This document shows positions 51,450 through 59,973 of a stretch of DNA of 64,000 bases, piece after piece. Position 1 is the first letter of the stretch, and every line of letters starts with the position of its first letter. The translations under genes were made by a program, and so were the position numbers. The notes under the pieces are model-generated. The model was given only the letters and a program-made list of their open reading frames with translations. It did not search any database and was not told the DNA's origin. Origin of the DNA: Bacillus sp. M6-12 (lineage in GTDB: Bacteria > Bacillota > Bacilli > Bacillales > DSM-1321); the NCBI RefSeq assembly GCF_002860285.1, contig NZ_PGVF01000031.1:1-64000 (forward strand), given 5' to 3'.

Positions 51450-52526
51450 TTAAACCGTAACCCAATTCAACTTTTGAAGTTCACTGTAGAATTCATCGAA
51501 TTGCTTAAGGTCCATTTGCTGGGCAGAATCAGACAGTGCTACAGCTGGATCTGGATGCACTTCTGCCATTACCCCATCCGCTCCGATGGCAAGCGCCGCT
51601 TTGGCAGTCGGGAGCAGCAGGTCTTTTCTTCCAGTAGAGTGTGTTACATCAACCATTACAGGCAAATGTGTCTCTTGTTTTAAAATAGGCACAGCAGAAA
51701 TGTCGAGTGTGTTGCGGGTGGCGCGTTCATATGTCCGGATTCCCCGCTCACAAAGGATGATGTTGCCATTTCCCTGAGCCATAATGTATTCAGCGGCATT
51801 AATGAATTCATCAATTGTTGCTGCAAGTCCGCGCTTTAGCAGCACCGGCTTGTCTACGGCTCCTGCAGCCTTCAGCAATTCAAAGTTCTGCATGTTTCTG
51901 GCGCCGATTTGAATAACGTCAATGTACTCAACTGCTGTTTCAATATCAGCAGGGTTCACGATCTCACTGATAACAGCCAGTCCGTATTCATCTGCAACTC
52001 TTTTCAAAATTTTCAGACCTTCAAGGCCAAGACCCTGGAAATCGTATGGTGAAGTACGCGGCTTATATGCACCTCCGCGCATCAGCTTTAGCCCCTTGTT
52101 CCTGATAGATTCGGCAACCTTGGCAACCTGCTCATAGGATTCAACAGCACACGGGCCAAAAACAAAGCTTGGGATGCCATTTCCGACAAGCTCGCCTTTC
52201 AGGTCGATAACAGTATCTTCGGACTTTTTCTTTCTTGATACAAGAAGTGCCTTTTTATGGTCATCCTCCTGAAGATCAAGGCCAGCTTTAAAAATTTCCT
52301 TGAACAAATGCTTTACTGAAGCAACGTCAAGGGGTCCCTCGTTATTCGATTCAATTAAATCAAGCATCTTTCGTTCACGGACTGGATCGTAGCGGTTAAC
52401 ACCTTGCTTCTCTTTAACTTTTCCAATTTCCTGTACAACTTTAGCCCGATTATTAATAAGATGTAATAATTGAAGATTAATGTCATCGAGCTGATCACGT
52501 AATTCATTAAGATCTTTGTTGCTCAC
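51450..52526 (-). CDS. aroA: Bifunctional DAHP synthase / chorismate mutase
   Basis: First step of the shikimate pathway, with an N-terminal chorismate-mutase-like domain (residues 1-90; LRDQLDDINLQLLHLINNRA) that mediates feedback control. The class I-beta DAHP synthase domain follows, with GPCAVESYEQ, GGAYKPRTSPYDFQGLGLEG, QIGARNMQNFELL and DVTHSTGRKDLLLP. 358 residues from a GTG start (SNKDLNEL after the initiator), equal to B. subtilis AroA; GGTGG is upstream. Also called aroG in some bacilli. Confidence 0.96.
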   Translation of the reverse strand: MSNKDLNELRDQLDDINLQLLHLINNRAKVVQEIGKVKEKQGVNRYDPVRERKMLDLIESNNEGPLDVASVKHLFKEIFKAGLDLQEDDHKKALLVSRKKKSEDTVIDLKGELVGNGIPSFVFGPCAVESYEQVAKVAESIRNKGLKLMRGGAYKPRTSPYDFQGLGLEGLKILKRVADEYGLAVISEIVNPADIETAVEYIDVIQIGARNMQNFELLKAAGAVDKPVLLKRGLAATIDEFINAAEYIMAQGNGNIILCERGIRTYERATRNTLDISAVPILKQETHLPVMVDVTHSTGRKDLLLPTAKAALAIGADGVMAEVHPDPAVALSDSAQQMDLKQFDEFYSELQKLNWVTV

Positions 52527-52782
52527 TGTTTTCCACCCTTTCATCCGTCTAATATTTTTAACCGGCCCATCCCCTGCGTAAATGCCAAAGCATAATTACT
52601 CAGAAATAATAGAAGGGTATTTCCTTCCGGCAACTTACATGATGCAGAAAAATATGGTACATTTTTTATATATTTAGAGATTATTATAAAACAAATAAAA
52701 TAAAAAGTCACGAAAAATTCTTTAATAATTAAACGCTTTTATGCGTTAAAGTGTTTAATTTTAAAAAAAGAGGGTGCTTCAG

Positions 52783-54942
52783 TTGCAGGAAAAAATATTT
52801 GCTCTCGATATAGGTACCAGATCTGTCGTCGGAATTATCCTTGAGAAACAGAAGGATTCTTTTCACGTCGCCGATATTTTGACTAAAGAACATCAGGAAA
52901 GAGCTATGATGGATGGCCAAATACATGATGTAATCGCCGTTTCAAAAGTAATAACTGAGATTAAAACAGAACTGGAAAGCAAGCATGGTAAGCTTGAGCG
53001 CGTTTGTGTAGCAGCCGCTGGACGGGCACTGAAAACAGAAAGAGCCCTCATCACCGCTGATATTAAAGATAAGCCGCTGATTCAGCGGGATGATATCCTC
53101 CATCTTGAGCTAAGTGCGGTTCAGAAGGCACAATCTATTGTTGCTGAGAACAGTTCTGACAGCCGCGCTTACCATTATTACTGCGTTGGTTACTCGGTAC
53201 TCTATTACAGGCTGGATGGGCAGGAAATCGGAAGCTTAATCGATCAAAACGGGGAAGAGGCATCTGTTGAAATCATCGCCACTTTTCTTCCAAAAGTTGT
53301 TGTTGAATCACTGCTAGCTGCATTAAAAAGAGCAGAACTGGAAATGCAGGCCCTTACTCTGGAACCAATTGCCGCGATAAATGTCTTAATTCCCCCATCC
53401 ATGAGAAGGCTGAATGTAGCACTGGTCGACATTGGAGCAGGTACATCTGATATTGCTCTTACTGATATGGGAACAGTCATTGCTTATGGAATGGTTCCGA
53501 TTGCCGGAGATGAAATTACTGAGGCAATAAGCTCGCAGCTGCTGCTCGACTTCCCGCTTGCTGAAACTGCAAAAAGGGAGTTAACCGGACAGGATTCAAT
53601 AGTAATCCATGATATACTTGGTTTTGAATCAACCATTTCCAGAACTGAAATTATCCAGCAAATATCTCCGTCATTAAATAGGCTAGCAGATGCAATTTCC
53701 AATGAAATCCTGCAGCTCAACAATGCAAAGCCGCCAAAGGCAATCATGCTGGTAGGTGGAGGAAGCCTGACACCAGAGCTGCCCAAACTCTTATCTGAAA
53801 AGATGGGCCTCCCAATTAACAGGGTCGCAATAAGGGGAATTGATGCCATTCAAAAGCTGACTTTTTCCGGTCATCTTCAAAAGGGTCCAGAGCTAGTCAC
53901 ACCCATCGGAATTGCAATAGCTGCCCAAAATAACCCAATTCAATATCTGAATGTTTCGGTCAATGACCAAACAGTACGCCTCTTCGATATGAAGCAGCTT
54001 ACCGTTGGTGACTGCTTGCTCTCAGCCGGGATAAAAATAAATAAGCTGTACGGGAAACCCGGTATGGCGATCATTATTAGTCTGAACGGACAAATGATTA
54101 CGATCCCTGGAATCCATGGGAGCAAGCCAACTCTCCTGTTAAATGGAATAGCTGCGTCTCTTGATGATATGGTTCATAACAACGACAGGATTATTGTCGA
54201 AAAAGGGACGGATGGAACGCAGCCCGTGCTGAAGATTAGGGATTTGATCGATGATATACCTCGGAAAGAAATTACTATTAACAGGACAAAATACGCTGTC
54301 GAGGCTGTGATTAAGAAAAACGGCTCCATCGCTTTTGCTGAGGATAGTCTTCACGACAGAGACACAATTGAATGCAGACTTCCAGAGACGATACAAGGGC
54401 TTCTGGAAGCCCTGAACCTAAACTATTATCTTAATCGGCTGAAGCCATTTACTGTATTCATTAATGGGAAAGAAGTTTCGCTTGATAAGCATGCCGGCCG
54501 GATTTTGAAAAATAGTGTAGAGGTAAAACTTGGCTCAAGCTTTGCAGATAGCGATAATATAATAATTGAATCACCGTCCAGCCCTAAACTGGCTGACCTG
54601 GCAGCTTCCCTCAATTTACAGCTGTCTTATTCCATCCCTGTTTCATTCAACGGAAAAAGAATTCTGGTTACCAAGAGGATTTCAGAATTCACCAGAGGAG
54701 ATGATGTCCTTAGTGAAGATGATGAATTGGAGGTCGGGGAACACATAACCCTGATTCAGCATAAATACGAGCCATTTATTTTTCAGGATATATTCCGACA
54801 TGTGGATATCGACTTGCCCCAACCGGCAAATGGCCATTTTGTATTAGTTAAAAATAATGAGGAAACCAGCTTCCATGACATCATTAGTCCTGGAGACGAG
54901 TTAAGAATCATTTGGCCTACTATGGCAAAGTGGCAAAAATAA
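52783..54942 (+). CDS. FtsA-like actin-fold ATPase with repeated C-terminal modules
   Basis: A 719-residue protein. Residues about 5-375 form an FtsA/PilM-like actin-fold ATPase: phosphate 1 loop ALDIGTRSVVGIILE, an SHS2-like insert, phosphate 2 LVDIGAGTSDIALTD near residue 210 and adenosine motif IMLVGGGSLTPELP near 320. The remaining roughly 340 residues are not in FtsA. They look like several short beta-rich modules, each ending in a hydrophobic strand after an acidic turn (HNNDRIIVEKG, FADSDNIIIES, SEDDELEVGEH, SPGDELRIIWP). No amphipathic membrane helix is seen at the C-terminus. Start is TTG, 8 bases after AGAGGG. Own terminator. I know no characterised B. subtilis counterpart. Confidence 0.85.
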   Translation: MQEKIFALDIGTRSVVGIILEKQKDSFHVADILTKEHQERAMMDGQIHDVIAVSKVITEIKTELESKHGKLERVCVAAAGRALKTERALITADIKDKPLIQRDDILHLELSAVQKAQSIVAENSSDSRAYHYYCVGYSVLYYRLDGQEIGSLIDQNGEEASVEIIATFLPKVVVESLLAALKRAELEMQALTLEPIAAINVLIPPSMRRLNVALVDIGAGTSDIALTDMGTVIAYGMVPIAGDEITEAISSQLLLDFPLAETAKRELTGQDSIVIHDILGFESTISRTEIIQQISPSLNRLADAISNEILQLNNAKPPKAIMLVGGGSLTPELPKLLSEKMGLPINRVAIRGIDAIQKLTFSGHLQKGPELVTPIGIAIAAQNNPIQYLNVSVNDQTVRLFDMKQLTVGDCLLSAGIKINKLYGKPGMAIIISLNGQMITIPGIHGSKPTLLLNGIAASLDDMVHNNDRIIVEKGTDGTQPVLKIRDLIDDIPRKEITINRTKYAVEAVIKKNGSIAFAEDSLHDRDTIECRLPETIQGLLEALNLNYYLNRLKPFTVFINGKEVSLDKHAGRILKNSVEVKLGSSFADSDNIIIESPSSPKLADLAASLNLQLSYSIPVSFNGKRILVTKRISEFTRGDDVLSEDDELEVGEHITLIQHKYEPFIFQDIFRHVDIDLPQPANGHFVLVKNNEETSFHDIISPGDELRIIWPTMAKWQK

Positions 54943-54957
54943 GCCAATAAATAAAAA

Positions 54958-55010
54958 ATAAAGCATACATCCGCAAGGTAAGAAACCCGCTGATGTATGC
55001 TTTTTATTTT
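54958..55010. terminator. Bidirectional terminator between the FtsA-like gene and ytxJ
   Basis: AAAGCATACATC / GATGTATGCTTT with T-rich flanks on both strands. Confidence 0.8.
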
Positions 55011-55051
55011 TCATTAAACATTTCCCTGCAATTGAATGTCCCAAACGTTAC

Positions 55052-55378
55052 TTAATTCTTTATGGCCTTTGAGAGGGAATCATAAGTAATCTTCCAATGT
55101 GAAGCATTCCAGACTGGCCTACCGTCTTTAAATAATATAGCCTGAGGTGACTCATGCTTAATTTCATAGTTTTCTGCTATCTCATTTGACAGTGGTCTTG
55201 CTTCTTGAACTGCCAGATACGCTGTGTTAATCTCCTGATGATCCTGAACAAAGCTTTGATATTCATCAAAGGCTTCCTGGCTTACCGGACACGTTAAGCT
55301 ATGCTTAAGAATAAGAAAAGATTCTTGTTTAACAAGTTCGTCAAACTGTTCTTTCGTTTGAATTTTCACTGTGGACAA
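55052..55378 (-). CDS. ytxJ: Bacilliredoxin-like protein YtxJ (BrxC family)
   Basis: A 108-residue thioredoxin-fold protein, same length as B. subtilis YtxJ. The active-site motif HSLTCPVSQEAFDEY near residue 30 has a single Cys (CPVS), as in monothiol bacilliredoxins that reduce bacillithiolated proteins. The start is TTG, supported by AAGGAGATG upstream; an ATG reading 12 codons longer has no site. Last gene of ytxGHJ, but separated from ytxH by 239 bases with a terminator, so it probably has its own promoter. Confidence 0.9.
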   Translation of the reverse strand: MSTVKIQTKEQFDELVKQESFLILKHSLTCPVSQEAFDEYQSFVQDHQEINTAYLAVQEARPLSNEIAENYEIKHESPQAILFKDGRPVWNASHWKITYDSLSKAIKN

Positions 55379-55566
55379 TGTTCTGCATCTCCTTCCAATT
55401 TGTACTAATACCATTAAAACAATGAGTGTTTAAACTTGCAACCCTGAATGGAAATAAGAATTGGTTGTAAGCAAATGCTAACACATAAAGGGGTGTGAGC
55501 GAAGCAAAACGAAAAATTTTCAATTTTCTAATCCTCATCTATTAACGCAGCTTCGCCCCTTCCATA

Positions 55567-55609
55567 CAAAAAAGGTGGTGAAGCTATATTATCACTTCAC
55601 CACACTTTT
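55567..55609 (-). terminator. Terminator between ytxH and ytxJ
   Basis: Minus strand GTGGTGAAG / CTTCACCAC followed by CTTTTTTG, just after ytxH. Confidence 0.75.
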
Positions 55610-55617
55610 AAACAAAT

Positions 55618-56319
55618 TTATTGATTGTTATAACGATTTTCCGTTTCCTCAAATGCCTTTTTCGTTTCCTCCAGCTTTAGCTGTGCGGTACTATTGGCTT
55701 GAGCTCCTTTGTTCTCAGCTTGCCCATCCGGTATAAGATTAGCCGGGCCGCCTGCCGCTGCTGCACTGGAACCAGGTGTCCAGGATGTCGAAGAACCTGA
55801 AAGCGATCCCTCTTGTTCATTCAATCCGCCGCTGCCCTCAATAGCGTTAGTTTCATCTTGGAATGGTGCTGAGTTACTAGTGTCTCCAAAAGGAGCCATG
55901 CCTTTCACTTTATTCATTAACCCGGAGGATTTACTAGTAACCGCTTCTGTTACAGCGCTGGTTTTTGACCTGGCCGCTTCAGCAAAGCCATTTCCCTTTT
56001 CCATTGCAGTCTGCCGCAGCCCATTTATGTTTTCCCTAAGCTCGCGTCCAGATTTCGGAGCCATGAATAGAGCTGCTGCTGCACCGACAATTCCACCGAT
56101 TAATGCCCCAATGAGAAAATCCTTTGAATTGATATTTTCCTGTTCGTCCTGATAGGCATTCTGATACTCTCTTTGGTACTCTCTTGCATAATCTCTTTGA
56201 GGTGGAGTTTGATATTCTCTTGCAAAATCATTTGTATTCGTGCTTTGATATTCCCTTGAAAAATCAGTCGTATTTGGGCTTTGATAGTCTCTTCCACGAT
56301 CCTTTGAATTTGTAGTCAT
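55618..56319 (-). CDS. ytxH: YtxH-domain general stress protein with N-terminal repeats
   Basis: A 233-residue protein, longer than the roughly 150 residues of B. subtilis YtxH. Residues 8-55 are a 12-residue repeat built on (S/A)REYQ (DFSREYQ, DFAREYQ, DYAREYQREYQ). The YtxH core follows: FLIGALIGGIVGAAAALFMA (membrane segment), PKSGRELRENI and a helical part. The C-terminal third is a low-complexity Ser/Gly/Asn/Gln segment. GAGAGGAG precedes ATG. ytxG lies 20 bases upstream in the same unit. In B. subtilis this operon is under sigma-B and sigma-H. Confidence 0.92.
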   Translation of the reverse strand: MTTNSKDRGRDYQSPNTTDFSREYQSTNTNDFAREYQTPPQRDYAREYQREYQNAYQDEQENINSKDFLIGALIGGIVGAAAALFMAPKSGRELRENINGLRQTAMEKGNGFAEAARSKTSAVTEAVTSKSSGLMNKVKGMAPFGDTSNSAPFQDETNAIEGSGGLNEQEGSLSGSSTSWTPGSSAAAAGGPANLIPDGQAENKGAQANSTAQLKLEETKKAFEETENRYNNQ

Positions 56320-56339
56320 AATTTATCTCCTCTCAATTT

Positions 56340-56858
56340 TTAACTGCGGGAACGTAAAAATCGTTTCTTGGGCAGGTTATCTGTTTCGTCTACTGCTAGT
56401 CCTGCTCCCGGTGTCGTTTGGGGGGGAAACACCGGTGCATTGTTTACTGATTTTCTTGTTTTCCACTTGTCACGCAATTCCATGAGCACATTGCTCCATT
56501 GAACAACCTGAGAAATCTTTTCTTTATTGTTGTCAACCTCAGTCAACACCCTGTTAGATACCTTCTGGATTGAGCTGTTGAATTTCTGGATGGATGTACC
56601 AACATCCTTAACTGCATATACTACTGTATTGAGGTTTTCAGACTTCTTTTGCAGGTCTTCAGCAAGTGAATTGGTTTTATGAAGCAGCTGCGTTGTTTCT
56701 AGCGACACTCCCTGCATTTGCTTTTCAAGGCCAGTAAGGGTATGGGCCACACTGTCCAGTGTAGTTTGTAGAGATTTCAATGTTTTTGATAAATAAATCA
56801 CCAAAATGAGGAACGCAACGGCCGCAACCGCAGCACTCAAATATAAAATGATCTCCAT
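56340..56858 (-). CDS. ytxG: YtxG, DUF948 stress protein
   Basis: A 172-residue protein with an N-terminal membrane anchor (IILYLSAAVAAVAFLILVIYL) and a following coiled-coil region (TLKSLQTTLDSVAHTLTG through NKEKISQVVQW) typical of DUF948. The basic C-terminus ends in KKRFLRSRS. First gene of ytxGH. GGAGGTGTC precedes ATG. Function in stress response unknown. Confidence 0.92.
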   Translation of the reverse strand: MEIILYLSAAVAAVAFLILVIYLSKTLKSLQTTLDSVAHTLTGLEKQMQGVSLETTQLLHKTNSLAEDLQKKSENLNTVVYAVKDVGTSIQKFNSSIQKVSNRVLTEVDNNKEKISQVVQWSNVLMELRDKWKTRKSVNNAPVFPPQTTPGAGLAVDETDNLPKKRFLRSRS

Positions 56859-57107
56859 TTGACACCTCCGTATGATTTCCAGTACTAATTGTACCTTTAT
56901 GCTTTAATTTTTAAATACCCGTCATCTTCTATTATAAACGTATTTAATTTTTTCAATATAATCTTTATAAATTCCTTCTTTTATTTTTACAAAAGTAACG
57001 TTTTTTTTCAAATAACTATTTCTGTTCTCGAAATAAAAAAGTAACCACTTTTACTGAATTCGGTTACAATAAAGGGGTATGAATTTTAAGATACGGAGGA
57101 AAGAAAC

Positions 57108-58223
57108 ATGAAAGATTCAAGAATTTCTCAGCTTGCAAAAAATTTGATTAACTATTCCGTTAAACTTCAAAAGGGTGAAAAGGTTTTAATTGAAAACTTT
57201 GGCCTGCAAAGGGAGCTTGTAAATGCCCTCGTTAAAGAAGCATACGCAGCAGGAGGCTATCCTTTTGTTTCCTTGAAGGATGCCCAGGTGGATCGTTCTT
57301 TACTCCTTGGTGCCCAGGAAGAGCAATTCAATATGATAGCAGACTTTGAAGCTCAAGTAATGAGCAAAATGGATGCTTATATCGGATTGCGGTCAGGTGA
57401 TAATATTAATGAACAGGCGGATGTCCCTGCAGATAAAATGGCCATACACGGCAATACGATTATGAGAAAAGTACATAGAGAAATCAGGGTTCCAAAAACG
57501 AAATGGGTTGTGCTTCGTTATCCGACTTCTTCAATGGCGCAATTGGCTAAAATGAGCACAGAGGCTTTTGAAGATTTTTACTTTGACGTCTGCAACCTGG
57601 ATTACGGCAAAATGAGCGAAGCTATGGACAGTCTTGTCGAACTGATGGACCGGACAGATAAGGTTCGCATCACGGGACCTGGAACTGACTTATCTTTTTC
57701 TATCAAAGACATTAAGGCTATAAAATGTGCTGGCGAACTGAATATCCCGGATGGTGAAGTGTACACTGCCCCTGTAAAGGACTCTGTTAACGGCGTTATT
57801 ACATACAACACACCATCACCGTATCAAGGCTTTACGTTTGAAAATGTTAAACTTACGTTTAAAGACGGAAAAATTATTGAGGCAACAGCAAATGATACTG
57901 AGCGGATTAATAAAGTTTTTGATACAGATGAAGGTGCACGCTACATCGGTGAATTTGCAATTGGCGTAAACCCTTATATCCTTAACCCAATGCAGGACAT
58001 TCTGTTTGATGAGAAAATCGATGGCAGCTTTCACTTTACACCAGGCCAGTGCTATGATGAAGCATCAAATGGAAATGACTCAAATATCCACTGGGATATG
58101 GTCAATATCCAGCGCCCTGAATATGGCGGCGGAGAGATTTATTTTGACGGCATCCTGATCCGCAAAGACGGACGCTTCGTACTTCCGGAGCTGGAAAAGC
58201 TGAATCCTGAAAACCTTAAATAA
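57108..58223 (+). CDS. ampS: M29-family aminopeptidase
   Basis: A metal-dependent cytoplasmic aminopeptidase of the M29 (thermophilic aminopeptidase/AmpS) family, 371 residues, shorter than the roughly 410 of B. subtilis AmpS. Family segments are GEKVLIENFGLQRELVNALV, RSGDNINEQADVP, INIPDGEVYTAP-type NIPDGEVYTAPV, ARYIGEFAIGVNP and SNIHWDMV near the end. Symbol given by family and position; the length difference leaves some doubt. ACGGAGG precedes ATG. Confidence 0.85.
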   Translation: MKDSRISQLAKNLINYSVKLQKGEKVLIENFGLQRELVNALVKEAYAAGGYPFVSLKDAQVDRSLLLGAQEEQFNMIADFEAQVMSKMDAYIGLRSGDNINEQADVPADKMAIHGNTIMRKVHREIRVPKTKWVVLRYPTSSMAQLAKMSTEAFEDFYFDVCNLDYGKMSEAMDSLVELMDRTDKVRITGPGTDLSFSIKDIKAIKCAGELNIPDGEVYTAPVKDSVNGVITYNTPSPYQGFTFENVKLTFKDGKIIEATANDTERINKVFDTDEGARYIGEFAIGVNPYILNPMQDILFDEKIDGSFHFTPGQCYDEASNGNDSNIHWDMVNIQRPEYGGGEIYFDGILIRKDGRFVLPELEKLNPENLK

Positions 58224-58260
58224 GTGGGATCACCCTTCTTCCCGTACAAAGGATATTCAC

Positions 58261-58380
58261 GTTTCACGGAAATTATTTAGTTTTCACGAATGAATGTTAT
58301 TTTCACGGAAATAATTTCATTTTCAAGGAATTCCAGGTCATTTTCACGGAAGTAAGCTTATTTTTCACAGAATTTGCTTG
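58261..58380. repeat. Degenerate 20-bp tandem array TTTTCACGGAA
   Basis: Six units with TCAC/TCAA cores at 58264, 58284, 58303, 58323, 58344 and 58365 (spacing 20, 19, 20, 21, 21). The best-conserved part is TTTTCACGGAA, followed by a variable 9-base AT-rich part. It lies between convergent ampS and murC. Copies are too diverged and spacers too short for CRISPR. Confidence 0.65.
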
Positions 58381-58395
58381 AAGGGCAAAAATTAA

Positions 58396-58436
58396 AAAGA
58401 GACGGCTTCTCATAATCGAGAAATCCGCCTCTTTTT
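58396..58436 (-). terminator. Terminator of murC
   Basis: AAAGAGGCGGATTTCTC / GAGAAGCCGTCTCTTT followed on the minus strand by TTAATTTT; T-rich on plus as well. Confidence 0.8.
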
Positions 58437-58443
58437 CTGTTTA

Positions 58444-59742
58444 TTAAACAAGTGTTTTTTCATATGCTTCTTGAAACTTTTGAATGTCTCCTGCTCCCAT
58501 GAATAAAAGCACACTGTTTTCGTGTTTTTGAAGAGATGTGGTATTTTCTTCGGAAAGCAGTTCTGCACCCGGTATTTTCCCCTGCAAATCTTCAATGGAA
58601 AGTTTGCCCTGATGCTCTCTGGCTGATCCGAATATTTCACATAAGTATACTTTATCAGCTAAATTAAGGCTTTCTGCAAATTCAGCCAGGAAGGTCTGGG
58701 TCCGGGTAAAGGTATGCGGCTGAAAAACAGCCACAATCTCTCTGTCAGGATATTTCTGCCGCGCTGAATCAATAGTAGCTTTAATTTCTGTTGGATGATG
58801 TGCATAGTCATCAATAATCATTTGGGAACCTACTTGTTTTTCGGTAAAACGGCGTTTAACACCTGTGAAGGTCATCAGCTGTTTTTTTACAATTTCCGCT
58901 TCAACTCCTTCATACTTGCATAACGCAATGACAGCAAGAGCATTCAGCACATTATGGCTGCCAAAAGCAGGAATAGTAAATGTATCGAAAAATGTATTTC
59001 TAACATATACCTCAAAGGTGGTGCCTTTTTCAGATGTCGAAAGATTTCTTGCCTGAAAATCATTTTCCTCGGCAAAGCCATAAAAAATAACAGGTACCTT
59101 CGCCTGGATACGCTGAAGCTGCTCGTCATCCCCGCAAGCAATGATTCCTTTGTTCACTTGTAAAGCCATCTTTTGAAATGCTTCAAAAACATCGTCAATG
59201 TTTGCAAAATAATCGGGATGATCAAAATCAATATTTGTCATTATGGCATAATCGGGATAATACGAGAGAAAGTGTCTGCGGTATTCGCATGCTTCAAAAA
59301 CGAAATACTCCGCGCCCTTCTCTCCCTTACCAGTGCCATCTCCAATTAGGAAAGAGGTTGGTTTTGCGCCCCTCATTACATGTGCCATCAAGCCAGTAGT
59401 CGATGTCTTCCCATGAGCCCCTGTAATCGCCACTGAAATAAAGTTTTTCATAAAGTCGCCCAAGAAATGCGGATAGCGAATGATTGGCAGTCCTAGCTCC
59501 ATTGCTCGAACGATTTCTTCATGGGTGTCTGGAAATGCGTTTCCAGCGATGACAGTCATACCTGGCTGTATATTGTCCTTGGTGAATGGCAGAATTTTAA
59601 TTCCGGATTTCTCTAAAGCAATTTGGGTGAAAAATCTTTTTTCATAATCGGATCCCTGTACTTGATAATTCATATCATGAAGCACTTGAGCAAGCGCACT
59701 CATGCCGGAACCTTTAATGCCTACAAAATGGTAAACGGTCAT
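58444..59742 (-). CDS. murC: UDP-N-acetylmuramate-L-alanine ligase
   Basis: Adds L-Ala to UDP-MurNAc, the first peptide step of peptidoglycan synthesis. 432 residues, as in B. subtilis. HFVGIKGSGMSALAQVLHDM is the N-terminal UDP-binding loop; the ATP P-loop is ITGAHGKTSTTGL near residue 110; DDYAHHPTEIKATI near 290 belongs to the central/ligase region. Start at MTVYHF because GGAGG lies 10 bases upstream. Confidence 0.97.
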   Translation of the reverse strand: MTVYHFVGIKGSGMSALAQVLHDMNYQVQGSDYEKRFFTQIALEKSGIKILPFTKDNIQPGMTVIAGNAFPDTHEEIVRAMELGLPIIRYPHFLGDFMKNFISVAITGAHGKTSTTGLMAHVMRGAKPTSFLIGDGTGKGEKGAEYFVFEACEYRRHFLSYYPDYAIMTNIDFDHPDYFANIDDVFEAFQKMALQVNKGIIACGDDEQLQRIQAKVPVIFYGFAEENDFQARNLSTSEKGTTFEVYVRNTFFDTFTIPAFGSHNVLNALAVIALCKYEGVEAEIVKKQLMTFTGVKRRFTEKQVGSQMIIDDYAHHPTEIKATIDSARQKYPDREIVAVFQPHTFTRTQTFLAEFAESLNLADKVYLCEIFGSAREHQGKLSIEDLQGKIPGAELLSEENTTSLQKHENSVLLFMGAGDIQKFQEAYEKTLV

Positions 59743-59886
59743 AAATAGAACCTCCAACAATCGTCTATCTGTATGACAGTATATGACGTTATCTTTTTAT
59801 TTGCGTTCTGTTGCAGGATGATAAGAAAGTACAAGCGACCTAAAGCCGGAACTGTGCCTTCTATCCTGACTTTTAATAATTAAGTT

Positions 59887-59895
59887 TTCATTATA
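59887..59895 (-). promoter_or_regulatory. Extended -10 promoter of murC
   Basis: Minus strand TGATATAAT fits an extended -10, about 145 bases before the murC start. The -35 is poor. The rest of the 231-base gap to the next gene holds nothing else I can support. Confidence 0.45.
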
Positions 59896-59973
59896 TCATT
59901 ATTCAAAGGTTTAGACCATGCGGGCTAAATTGTTTTAGGTGTTTTTCCTGCAGTATATGCAGCGGTGCTTGGC

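Noticed and set aside
55400..55440. Possible sigma-B promoter before ytxJ (GTTTAA ... GGTATT on the minus strand)
   Set aside because: The spacing is about 16 bases, longer than usual for sigma-B, and the -10 match is incomplete; not listed as a feature.
58261..58380. Possible CRISPR array
   Set aside because: Units of about 20 bases with no constant repeat/unique spacer division, and no cas genes in the window.
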